Of a stretch of 64,000 bases of DNA, positions 1-10,345 are shown in pieces. The position numbers were made by a program, and so were the translations under genes. Location of the stretch: positions 744,001 to 808,000 of the forward strand of contig NZ_CANNGQ010000002.1 of the NCBI RefSeq assembly GCF_947504145.1. The letters run 5' to 3'. Below the pieces are notes generated by a model, which saw only the letters and a list, made by a program, of their open reading frames with translations, searched no databases and was not told the origin of the DNA. Each line of letters opens with the position of its first letter. Positions within the stretch are counted from its first letter, which is position 1. The DNA comes from an uncultured Microbulbifer sp. GTDB lineage: Bacteria; Pseudomonadota; Gammaproteobacteria; Pseudomonadales; Cellvibrionaceae.

Positions 1-947
1 TTCCCATAAAAGTGAAATTCTTCCAATGCGCTGTACGCCAGTTTGATCACATGATCATCGTCACTGTGCAGCGCCTTTTCTGTGATTTCCGCCTGTCGTT
101 GCGGGATGTCCTTAATCACTTCTGATTTCACCGGCTGGATCGTTTTTGGCCCGGTACTCAAATACGCAATCACCAGGCCCTGCCAGAAATAGCGCAACGC
201 CGCCTCCTGATCTGTGCAGTAGGGCAGGATCAGGCGCAGAGCGTGACAGCCGGTTACGCCGTGTAGCAGGGTGAAGTCCCGGGTGCCGAGGTAGGCATCG
301 ATCGCGACGCCGGCAATGTCTTCAAGGCCGAGCAACCTGGGTTGGATTGTTGCTTCCATCCAGCCCGCTTGACCGGTGACGGAGTGCATATGGTCTGCGA
401 TGTTGCCTGGGGCGAGGGGTATTTCGGGGTATTTATCGGTTACCCGCTGAATCACTTCTTTGGCGGTTGCGATGGCGGGGGTGGTTTCTGTACGACTCGT
501 CAGTTCGTGGTAGTCGAGGTTCCAGTAAGCAAGACCCATGGCGATTTCTTCCAGGTGGCGAGCGTCGACGCCATAGGCGGTGCGAATTAGGCCGTGGAAG
601 GCGGCGGTGGCGATGGCCGGGAGAAGTTTGGGTAATTCCTGCTGCAGGCACTTGGCGATACCGAGGTGCTTGAGCTGCTGTTCGTAGTAGTGCAGAGCGC
701 TGGGGAATAGGTCGTCGCGATTGCGACATTCGGTGATATCAGTGATTTCCTGCACCGGGCTGCCGGGGCGTGGTTGCAGGTGTGGGGTGCTGCGGTCGAA
801 GGTGTGCTTGAGCTCAGTGGGGCCCGCTGACAGTTTGTCCAGAGCGATCAGCACCATGGGCAGATGGTTGGCCAGCCGGTCTCCGTAATGCACGTGATAG
901 CGGCTGCCCGCTTCGAGTAATTCCACACAATTGCGGGTAATGCTCAC
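1..947 (-). CDS. Questin oxidase-like (DUF4243) protein, 3' end cut by window
   Basis: The reverse strand is open from a GTG at 947 to the window edge, giving about 315 residues without a stop; the C-terminus lies outside. An AGGA ribosome-binding site sits just before the GTG. Visible motifs are AFHGLIRTAYG near residue 125, LAYW about 30 residues later, and LHGVTGCHAL near residue 235. This HG-IR-YG / LAYW / H-VTG pattern is typical of the questin oxidase-like family (DUF4243), whose fungal members open an anthraquinone ring; bacterial members are mostly uncharacterised. No signal peptide is seen, so it is probably cytoplasmic. It diverges from the alginate lyase gene. The family call rests on remembered motifs; substrate unknown. 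Confidence 0.6.
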   Translation of the reverse strand, partial: MSITRNCVELLEAGSRYHVHYGDRLANHLPMVLIALDKLSAGPTELKHTFDRSTPHLQPRPGSPVQEITDITECRNRDDLFPSALHYYEQQLKHLGIAKCLQQELPKLLPAIATAAFHGLIRTAYGVDARHLEEIAMGLAYWNLDYHELTSRTETTPAIATAKEVIQRVTDKYPEIPLAPGNIADHMHSVTGQAGWMEATIQPRLLGLEDIAGVAIDAYLGTRDFTLLHGVTGCHALRLILPYCTDQEAALRYFWQGLVIAYLSTGPKTIQPVKSEVIKDIPQRQAEITEKALHSDDDHVIKLAYSALEEFHFYG

Positions 948-1176
948 AAATCCTGCCTCCGCTCAATAAATGGCCATATTTTTTAATTCCGAGCTAATTC
1001 AATAGTTTATGTCGCCACAGGCATCCTCCCCAAACCTTCTGTTTGGTTATTTTCCTTTCTTATAAACAATAATATTGTCCAACAAATAGAGTTTTGATAG
1101 CGTATTGGTTCTTCGGCCCCGGGTGGTCGAGGAAAGCAAAAATAATTGAATAAAAATGCGATGAGAGGGAAATGCC
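948..1176. promoter_or_regulatory. Divergent intergenic region upstream of PL6 lyase
   Basis: An AT-rich stretch between two diverging genes. It must hold promoters for both, but no clear sigma-70 pair stands out. A short inverted repeat CAATA-a-TATTG lies at about 1068-1078. I do not see the ATTGGT-NN-ACCAAT palindrome that precedes the other alginate lyase gene. Confidence 0.35.
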
Positions 1177-3810
<2,634 letters not shown>

Positions 3811-3819
3811 TGGATGATC

Positions 3820-3841
3820 GCGCCGGCCGCAAGGCCGGTGC
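3820..3841 (+). other. GC-rich hairpin after PL6 gene
   Basis: Nine-base arms around a GCAA tetraloop, immediately after the PL6 stop. No T-tract follows, so it is more likely an mRNA 3'-end stabiliser or weak terminator than a classical intrinsic terminator. Confidence 0.45.
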
Positions 3842-3928
3842 GAATATCCACGGGGCCATATCGCCGGATCATAAAAAAGTGCCACGCAATAAAAATACAT
3901 AACGTGGCACCACTATCAGGAGCCAGAT

Positions 3929-4018
3929 ATGAACCTTTGGAAAAGCGGACAACTGGATATTCTCTGGTTATGGGGAGGGATGTTGTTGACTTCCTACGCC
4001 TGGGACTGCTTCCAGTAA
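3929..4018 (+). CDS. Possible 29-residue small protein
   Basis: A short ORF between the PL6 gene and the terminator at 4025-4058. It begins with ATG at 3929, six bases after a perfect AGGAG ribosome-binding site (3918-3922), and ends at TAA 4018, seven bases before the terminator stem. The peptide starts MNLWKSGQLD, continues with a hydrophobic Trp-rich stretch (ILWLWGGMLLTSYAW) that could lie in a membrane, and ends DCFQ. Ribosome site, start, stop and terminator fit a real gene, but 30 codons are too few to judge coding bias. I do not recognise the peptide. Confidence 0.45.
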   Translation: MNLWKSGQLDILWLWGGMLLTSYAWDCFQ

Positions 4019-4024
4019 TGTTCA

Positions 4025-4058
4025 ACGTAAAAAGCCGGCGATTGCCGGCTTTTTACGT
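4025..4058. terminator. Bidirectional intrinsic terminator
   Basis: A perfect 15-base inverted repeat with a GATT loop and A-tract/T-tract edges. It can end transcription of the PL6/small-ORF unit on plus and of the GntR gene on minus. Confidence 0.9.
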
Positions 4059-4083
4059 GTCGGTTGTGGCAATTGCAGTGAAG

Positions 4084-4794
4084 TCAGGACTCACCGAGTC
4101 GATGCTTATGGCTTTCCATTAGCGACATGCTCGCCTGCATGGCTCGCTCGGGATCTTCCGCCATAATCGCTTCGTATATCTGCCGGTGCTCATCGATACA
4201 GACGCCGCCCTCTTTGGAAGAAAAGCGGATAAACCACTGCAACATAGCCGCCATGACATTGCCAAACGGTGTGTAAAAACTGTTCCCGGTAGCGAGAAAA
4301 ATAATGCGATGGAACTGGGTGTCGACTTCTGTCCACTGTTGCTGATCGAAGTTTTTGGCGATAGCAGCCATTTGCTCAAACGCCTCAGTCAAGCCGGCGC
4401 GTTGCTCCGGTGTGGCCCTGGTGGCAGCCAGTGCGGTGGCCTGGGGTTCGATGGCACGGCGCAATTCGAGGAACTGCCGGTAGACACTTTCAGTAGTTTC
4501 TACTCCGGCCATCCACTCCAGCAGTTGCGCGTCGAGGAAGTTCCACTGGGTTTCACTGCATACCCGGGTGCCTACCTTGGGCCTGGATTCCAGCATGCCC
4601 TTGGACTGGAGCAGCTTGATCGCTTCCCGCAGCACCGTCCGGCTCACCCCAAACTGGGCGCAGAGGTAGACCTCACCGGGAATGATGCCGCCCTGGGGGA
4701 GTTCTCCGGAAAGGATCTTTTGGGCGATTTCCCGGGCAATCTGGATGTTCAGATTGCGGCTGGTTTCGGTAATCACCTGGAATTGCGCTGTCAT
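4084..4794 (-). CDS. FadR-type GntR family transcriptional regulator (FCD domain)
   Basis: A 236-residue DNA-binding regulator. Residues about 15-80 form the GntR winged helix (FGVSRTVLREAIKLL, then GMLESRPKVGTRV). Residues about 95-230 form an all-helical FCD ligand domain. It keeps the metal-binding pattern Asp158-x3-His162 plus later histidines near 203 and 229. This subfamily includes ExuR, UxuR and similar regulators that release DNA on binding sugar acids. It is convergent with the PL6 lyase gene. Two ATTGGT-NN-ACCAAT sites before the PL7 lyase gene match the known ExuR/UxuR operator form, so it is a good candidate regulator of alginate use. The ligand is inferred. Confidence 0.85.
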   Translation of the reverse strand: MTAQFQVITETSRNLNIQIAREIAQKILSGELPQGGIIPGEVYLCAQFGVSRTVLREAIKLLQSKGMLESRPKVGTRVCSETQWNFLDAQLLEWMAGVETTESVYRQFLELRRAIEPQATALAATRATPEQRAGLTEAFEQMAAIAKNFDQQQWTEVDTQFHRIIFLATGNSFYTPFGNVMAAMLQWFIRFSSKEGGVCIDEHRQIYEAIMAEDPERAMQASMSLMESHKHRLGES

Positions 4795-4943
4795 CGCCGT
4801 CTCGTGACTGATCGGTATTTGACCGCAAATTGTATAGAGGTTTGGGCGGGAAGTGAATTTGTTACGGCATTGGGTCTAATGGGTGGCAGGGAAAACGTGG
4901 CCAGCCTGGGATTTTGAGAGAAAGAAGAATAGGTACAGATGCA

Positions 4944-6932
4944 ATGAAAATTATCTTATTGACGATGGGACTGTTGTTTTTTGGGTTGCTTCCAGCCAGC
5001 GTGGCCTGGTCGAAAAGTGGTAACGATCTACCGGATGTCCGCGCTTACGGAGCCTTGCCAACGATCAGTATGGTGGCGCTGTCTCCCAGTGGTGAGCGAA
5101 TCGCCTACCGAATGCATCAGGATGGCAAGCACTTTGCCGTGGTGTACTCCCTGGCGGAAAACCGCCATATCGCCTCTATGGATCTCGCGGAAATCACACC
5201 GAAAAAAATGTACTTCGTCGGCGAAGATGAGCTGGTTCTTGTGGGCTCGGTGGTGCGCTGGTTGATGGGCTACAAAGGTAAGCACGAGTGGAGTACGGCC
5301 TATGCTTTTAATGTGAAGCGGCAGGAGGTGCGACCGCTGCTTACACCGGGTGATGGAGTCTATAAATCTCAAAGCGATTTGGGGACGATTGTCGGTATGT
5401 CATCCGACAAAAAATATCTGTATATGCCTGCCCTGGTTCCCGACAGCGTTAATGACCTGTCACCGCGGCATTCACTGATGGCGGTTGAAGTGGACTCTCC
5501 GGACCGGCCAAAAGTGCATTTCAAAGGGCGCAATTCCTCGGTGGATTTTATCCTGAATAAACAGGGAGAAGTGATTGCCCACGTACTGTTCGATGACCAT
5601 CGCAATCTGTACCGAATTCTTGCCCGTCAGGAGGAGGACTGGAAGGAAATTTTTCGCGACGAAACTTCCATTCCACGCATTGCCGTCGTTGGTACCACAC
5701 CGGATATGACATCTCTGGTTATCAAGGCGGTAAACAGTGGAAGCCGGCGTATTGATCTCTACACACTGAATCTTTCAGGGGGAGAGCTGGTGCAAGCGGA
5801 AATAGGTCGTGGAGATGCGGATATCGAACAAATATATATGGGACTGGATCGTGTGGTGCTGGGGGTCCGATACTCAGGCTTCAGCCCGTCGTACAAGTTT
5901 TTTGATGAGACACTGGATCAGCGTCTGAGCGCGATTCTCACATCATTTCCCGAACATTCCGTTTGGCTGGCTGACTGGAGTCAGGACCTGCAGGATCTGG
6001 TTGTGTACGTTGAGGGATCACAGATTTCTGGTAGTTACTACAAATTTACCGCGGGTGAGCCGCCTCAGCATGTGGCGGATACACGCCCGCACTTTGGCCC
6101 CGAGACGATCAATCCCATTGGCAAAATAAATCTGAAAGCGCGGGATGGGTTGATCATTCCAACGTTGCTGACGATCCCAGGTGATCGGGTGCAATCCATG
6201 AAGAACCTGCCCGCGGTCATGTTGCCGCACGGTGGTCCGGAAGCGTATGACAGTCTTGGGTTTGACTGGATGGCTCAGGCCTTGGCCAGTCGAGGTTATC
6301 TGGTTATCCAGCCGCAGTTTCGCGGCTCTGCCGGGTTCGGTGTGGATCACCGTAATGCCGGGCATGGGGAGTGGGGCAAGAAGATGCAGGACGACCTGAC
6401 GGATAGCCTTGCTGCACTGGTGGAGCGCGGCATGGTTGATCCGGATCGCGTTTGTATCGCGGGGGCCAGTTATGGCGGTTACGCAGCACTGGCCGGTGGT
6501 GCATTGACCCCAGATTTATACCGTTGCGTGGTCTCCATCAATGGTGTCACAGATCTCGAAGAAATGATGCGGGATGAAGAGCGAGAGTATGGTAGTGACC
6601 ACTGGGTGGTGGCCTATTGGGCGGATATTATGAGTGCGGGAGATACCGGCAAAGATCGTTTGCGGGAAGTTTCTCCAGCCTACCATGCCGATTCTTTTCA
6701 GGCGCCGGTACTCTTGATTCACGGCGAGGACGACATGATAGTGCCGTTCGAGCAGTCCAGGCTTATGTATAAGAAACTCAGGCGGGCAAAAAAGACGGTA
6801 CAGTTGGTCGAACTGGAAGGGGAAACCCACAACCTGGTGAAAAGTAAAACACGGCAGAAAACCGTCGAAGCGTTGGTGGGGTTTGTGGATAAACATCTGC
6901 AGCCGGTCAATGCAAAAGCGGTGGTGATGTAA
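4944..6932 (+). CDS. S9 family prolyl oligopeptidase-type serine peptidase, exported
   Basis: A 662-residue protein with an N-terminal beta-propeller-like half and a C-terminal alpha/beta-hydrolase. I chose ATG at 4944 because it opens a clean signal peptide (MKIILLTMGLLFFGLLPASVAW); an upstream in-frame TTG at 4914 would add ten charged residues. The catalytic triad is visible: Ser509 in GASYGGYAAL, Asp597 in HGEDDMIVP and His629 in GETHNL. The order and spacing fit the S9C acylaminoacyl/dipeptidyl peptidase group, which trims short peptides. Periplasmic location is inferred from the signal. It appears monocistronic, with no functional link to its neighbours. Confidence 0.85.
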   Translation: MKIILLTMGLLFFGLLPASVAWSKSGNDLPDVRAYGALPTISMVALSPSGERIAYRMHQDGKHFAVVYSLAENRHIASMDLAEITPKKMYFVGEDELVLVGSVVRWLMGYKGKHEWSTAYAFNVKRQEVRPLLTPGDGVYKSQSDLGTIVGMSSDKKYLYMPALVPDSVNDLSPRHSLMAVEVDSPDRPKVHFKGRNSSVDFILNKQGEVIAHVLFDDHRNLYRILARQEEDWKEIFRDETSIPRIAVVGTTPDMTSLVIKAVNSGSRRIDLYTLNLSGGELVQAEIGRGDADIEQIYMGLDRVVLGVRYSGFSPSYKFFDETLDQRLSAILTSFPEHSVWLADWSQDLQDLVVYVEGSQISGSYYKFTAGEPPQHVADTRPHFGPETINPIGKINLKARDGLIIPTLLTIPGDRVQSMKNLPAVMLPHGGPEAYDSLGFDWMAQALASRGYLVIQPQFRGSAGFGVDHRNAGHGEWGKKMQDDLTDSLAALVERGMVDPDRVCIAGASYGGYAALAGGALTPDLYRCVVSINGVTDLEEMMRDEEREYGSDHWVVAYWADIMSAGDTGKDRLREVSPAYHADSFQAPVLLIHGEDDMIVPFEQSRLMYKKLRRAKKTVQLVELEGETHNLVKSKTRQKTVEALVGFVDKHLQPVNAKAVVM

Positions 6933-7030
6933 ATGGAAAGTGCGCAGGGCACGAAAGCGATTTTCGTGCCCTGCCATTCGATGGTGCAACTGTCCATCGG
7001 ACTGTGGAATATACGGAAGGAACCCCTGAT

Positions 7031-7840
7031 TCAGCGTACTTCTATCCGGTCGCCCACACAGATGGTCGCGGCTTTCTGCTCCGCCGCCGCCGGCGCCAGG
7101 TTCATGCCAAAGTAAATCTGCCCATCTTCCCAGCGTCGGTAACTGGCCAATGTTTTCAGCGGCTCTTTTTGCGCGCGCCCGGTGAAAGGATGCAGGCCGG
7201 GAATAGCACAACGGGCGCAGGGGTGGGTGCAGTCGAAGGTCAGCGGGCCGTCGTGAGTATGGATGGTCAGGGTTTTCCAGTTGTCTTCGGCAAAGGGTTC
7301 GCAGCCGCTGATCACCAGGTTGGGGCGAAAGCGCAGCATGGACACTGGTTCTACCAGGCGGCTGTTGAGGTCATCGAGAGAGGCCTGACTAATCACCAGA
7401 AGTGGCGCCGCATCCGCAAAGCCTACCTGGCGGTCTTCGCGTGGCACCTCCAAAGGCCGGCTGAATTCTTCGCCCATGGCCACGAGGCGCACCGGAGTTT
7501 GCAGTTGTTCGCTCAGCCATTGGGCCGGTTCATCACCGGCATCGCGGGCGGTCACGTCGTCGCTCCATACACGTACGGTTCTGCGCTCGGCATCCGCCGT
7601 CGGTTGAATGACCTCGAAGCGTTCGCCATCGGCATTTTCCAGCCGTAGTCCCTGTGCCGTCACTGTTGCCTTGAGCTGTGCCATGGCACGGGTGCGGCGC
7701 TGGGTGACGAATTGATTGTCCGAATCCACCAGCATCCAGCGACGGTCGTTCACCGCACCGAAGGCGTCCAGAGGCAGGGATTTGGACTTGTGTCCCTGCA
7801 GGGATTTGACCGGGAAATGATAGAGCGCAGAAATTTCCAC
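7031..7840 (-). CDS. MOSC domain protein, YcbX-like molybdenum-cofactor binding
   Basis: Family members reduce N-hydroxylated compounds using a cysteine-bound molybdenum cofactor. I start it at GTG 7840 (VEISALYHFPVKSL), which matches the usual MOSC N-terminus. The longer frame to 7909 would run into the terminator at 7908-7940. Residues 1-120 are the N-terminal beta-barrel (ALYHFPVKSLQG, DRRWMLVD). The C-terminal MOSC part carries FDCTHPCARCAIP, whose cysteines resemble the YcbX cofactor-binding site, followed by LASYRRWEDGQIYFG. YcbX proteins often have a C-terminal 2Fe-2S ferredoxin domain; this one, at 269 residues, lacks it and needs a separate electron donor. Confidence 0.8.
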   Translation of the reverse strand: MEISALYHFPVKSLQGHKSKSLPLDAFGAVNDRRWMLVDSDNQFVTQRRTRAMAQLKATVTAQGLRLENADGERFEVIQPTADAERRTVRVWSDDVTARDAGDEPAQWLSEQLQTPVRLVAMGEEFSRPLEVPREDRQVGFADAAPLLVISQASLDDLNSRLVEPVSMLRFRPNLVISGCEPFAEDNWKTLTIHTHDGPLTFDCTHPCARCAIPGLHPFTGRAQKEPLKTLASYRRWEDGQIYFGMNLAPAAAEQKAATICVGDRIEVR

Positions 7841-7907
7841 TTCGGGTACCTGAATTCGAACTGGGAGTAGTAAGGCTACAGGTAAGGGTATAGACAAGTG
7901 GCGCGAC

Positions 7908-7940
7908 AAAAAAGCCCCGCAAGGAATACTTGCGGGGCTT
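7908..7940 (-). terminator. Intrinsic terminator of TonB receptor gene
   Basis: Twelve-base perfect arms around a five-base loop. Read on the minus strand the second arm runs into six Ts, placing it as the terminator of the receptor gene ending at 7992. Confidence 0.85.
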
Positions 7941-7991
7941 GTAACTGATCAGGCTCTGGCCGTTCGCCGTGGATCTTACAGGTGTCTGCGT

Positions 7992-10103
7992 TTAAAAATT
8001 CTTGTTCCAACCGAGGCTCAATGTGCGACCGCGACCGGCAAAATAGGTGCTGTCGTTCACATAGGTAAGGGTCTGAGAGTAATAAGTGATGTACGACTCG
8101 TTCAGCAGGTTTTCCACACCCAGGGTGAAGGTGCCCAGTTCGGGATTGGTGTAGGTGGCCACGGCGTCGAGCAGGCGATAGCCATCGAAGTTGTGTTGCG
8201 GCAGGCCACCGTCAAAATCCCGGTCCAGCAGTACCGAGTACTGCAGCCGTCCCTGAACTTCTTCTGCCAGGGGCCCAGCCACGTACAGGTTTACCCGGTC
8301 CGGAGCGATATTGCGGCCGTCCAGGTCTTTGTCCAGGCGGCCGTCATTATCGCTGTCGAATCGGCCTTCCAGCTGGCTGTAGGCAATACCGGAGCGCACG
8401 CCGGATTCAGACTGGTAGCTGACGCTCAGTTCCAGGCCGTTGATTTCGGTTTTCTGGCGAGTGATTTCGCCCACACCATTGACTACCAGTATGCGCGAGC
8501 CGAAATCGGAGTTGGACCAGAAGTAGCTGCCGGCAACTTCGAGGCCGCCGTTCTGATAATTCGCACCGAGTTCGGTGTTGTCGGCGATCACCGGCTGCAG
8601 GTCCACCAGGTCCGCTACGGTCTGGTCCGGGGTGTTTACGCCGCGCAGGATCAGGCCGGCGTCCGGCATGGTGAAGCCTTCGGCGAAGGAGGCGAAGAGG
8701 GTGAGGTTATCGGTCACGTCGAATACCGCACCGGCGTTGCCGAGCACTTCGCTAAAGTCCGGAGAATCTCCGTCCACAAAGGTGTTGTTGGCACCGGCCA
8801 CGGTGGTGAAGCTGGGGACTTTCAGGGTGACGTTTTCAACGCGGCCACCGGCGGACAGGCGCAGGCGGTCGTCGATCAGGCGCTGTTCCAGCTGCACGAA
8901 GGGCGCCCAACCCTGATACACCATATTCGGAACCCACAGGCGGTGGGTCTGGGCCAGTTCCTGGTAGGTGTTATCGCGCAGGTAGTCGAGGCCGGTCACC
9001 AGTTGCAGGCCGTCAACCAAGGTGTTGTCGCGGATAAAAGTCAGCTTGGCACCGGCCTTTTCCGAGGCCAGAGCAGACTGGTCAAACAGGGTGCCCGCGG
9101 GGGCAATGTCCGGATCCTGGAATGCAGGAAAGGTACCGCCGCCGTAGAGTGCGTAAAAATCGTAATAGAAGGTCTGCGCGCTCAGCTCACCGCCCAGCAG
9201 ATCGCTGTGGGTGTAGCTGAAGGTGAGGTTGAGCGCCTCGTTTTCTGTGGGATCGCCATCGCCACGGCCTTTTTCGGAGGTGGCAGGGATGCCCAGGGCC
9301 ATGTCACCGGGGACCACGCGGTAGTCGCCATCGCCGGCCAGGTTGAAATAGTTGGCGGAGACTTCCAGGCGCTGCGCGGCGTCCAGGTCGTAGCCGAATT
9401 TGCTGAACAGGTTCCAGCTCTGGCTATCCATAAAGTCGCCCTGGATCGGGTCTACTGCGATGGGATCGCCGTCGGCGTCGTAGTAAATATCCTGCGCGTC
9501 GTAGGCGATGCCGGTGACGAAATCACTCTGCTCGAATTTCTTACCCACCAGGCCGGAGATCTTGTAGTGGTTGTCGCCATCCAGCAGGGCGTCGGTGGTC
9601 ATGGTGGTATTGACCCGGCGCAGCCAGTCGCCGGAGTCCGGCGCGTCCACGGTGACGTAATTGATTACACCGCCGGTGGCACCCACGCCCTGAATGGCAT
9701 TGGCCCCGTAAATCACTTCCACGCGCTCGATAAAGTCCGGGTCGATGGTAAAGCCGCTGCGCTCGCCGTTGCGCAGGGGGGTGGACTGCGGCACGCCGTC
9801 GGCCATATACAGCGGGGTACGCCCCCGCAGGGTAACGCCGTTGCTGGTTATCTTTTGGTGGGCGGGGGTGAGGCTCGGCACGGTAAAGCTGAGGCTGTCC
9901 AGCAGGCTGCTGCTCATGGCCAGTTGCTCGTCCAGCGCGGCGCGGTCCAGCACCTTGACGGTATTCGGAATGGCGCTGATCGGCTTGTTGCTGCGGCTCG
10001 CGGTGACGGTGACCGTTTCGATGGATTCGTCTGCGTGGACCGCAGCGGACGCGCACAGGCTGCAGATCACTGCGGCCAAGGTGTTTTTTTGGATGGAAGT
10101 CAT
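7992..10103 (-). CDS. TonB-dependent outer-membrane receptor, probably ferric siderophore
   Basis: A 703-residue outer-membrane transporter. It has a signal peptide ending in HADES, a TonB-box-like ETVTVTA at about residues 29-35, a plug domain (LRGRTPLYMADGVPQ; ERVEVIYGANAIQGVGATGGVINYV) and a beta-barrel ending in aromatic Phe (LSLGWNKNF). ATG 10103 has a GGCAGGGA site directly upstream. A Fur-box-like sequence at 10195-10213 in the promoter region makes iron-regulated siderophore uptake the likeliest role. It carries its own terminator and stands alone. The substrate cannot be read from sequence. Confidence 0.88.
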   Translation of the reverse strand: MTSIQKNTLAAVICSLCASAAVHADESIETVTVTASRSNKPISAIPNTVKVLDRAALDEQLAMSSSLLDSLSFTVPSLTPAHQKITSNGVTLRGRTPLYMADGVPQSTPLRNGERSGFTIDPDFIERVEVIYGANAIQGVGATGGVINYVTVDAPDSGDWLRRVNTTMTTDALLDGDNHYKISGLVGKKFEQSDFVTGIAYDAQDIYYDADGDPIAVDPIQGDFMDSQSWNLFSKFGYDLDAAQRLEVSANYFNLAGDGDYRVVPGDMALGIPATSEKGRGDGDPTENEALNLTFSYTHSDLLGGELSAQTFYYDFYALYGGGTFPAFQDPDIAPAGTLFDQSALASEKAGAKLTFIRDNTLVDGLQLVTGLDYLRDNTYQELAQTHRLWVPNMVYQGWAPFVQLEQRLIDDRLRLSAGGRVENVTLKVPSFTTVAGANNTFVDGDSPDFSEVLGNAGAVFDVTDNLTLFASFAEGFTMPDAGLILRGVNTPDQTVADLVDLQPVIADNTELGANYQNGGLEVAGSYFWSNSDFGSRILVVNGVGEITRQKTEINGLELSVSYQSESGVRSGIAYSQLEGRFDSDNDGRLDKDLDGRNIAPDRVNLYVAGPLAEEVQGRLQYSVLLDRDFDGGLPQHNFDGYRLLDAVATYTNPELGTFTLGVENLLNESYITYYSQTLTYVNDSTYFAGRGRTLSLGWNKNF

Positions 10104-10194
10104 TCCCTGCCCCTGATTGAGATGGTGTCGGTGTTCCCGGGTGCTGGGGCATGTGGATTCATCAGCCGAGTCGGCCGCTGCCCCTGAGGGTGCG

Positions 10195-10213
10195 AATGAT
10201 ATAGATTATCAAT
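10195..10213 (-). promoter_or_regulatory. Putative Fur box
   Basis: Read on minus, the sequence contains TGATAATCTATATCA, close to the 7-1-7 Fur pattern TGATAAT-N-ATTATCA (12 of 14 positions). It lies about 90 bases upstream of the TonB receptor start. Confidence 0.6.
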
Positions 10214-10345
10214 CGCTCGCTCAATGTGGCGAAGGGGAAAGTGTGTGGGGAAAGTGTGCGGGGAAAATTGGGGGGACAGGCGAAGTGGGGAAAATAAGGC
10301 GGCACCCGGGTTCGAGAGTGCCGCGACAAATTATTTCAATACGGG

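Noticed and set aside
4811-4830. GntR autoregulatory operator with CGGT-N5-ACCG
   Set aside because: The arms are short and the half-site spacing differs from the ATTGGT-NN-ACCAAT sites; not enough to call.
8193-10187. 664-codon frame opposite the TonB receptor
   Set aside because: Antisense shadow of a GC-rich gene; the minus-strand product is a full, motif-complete receptor.
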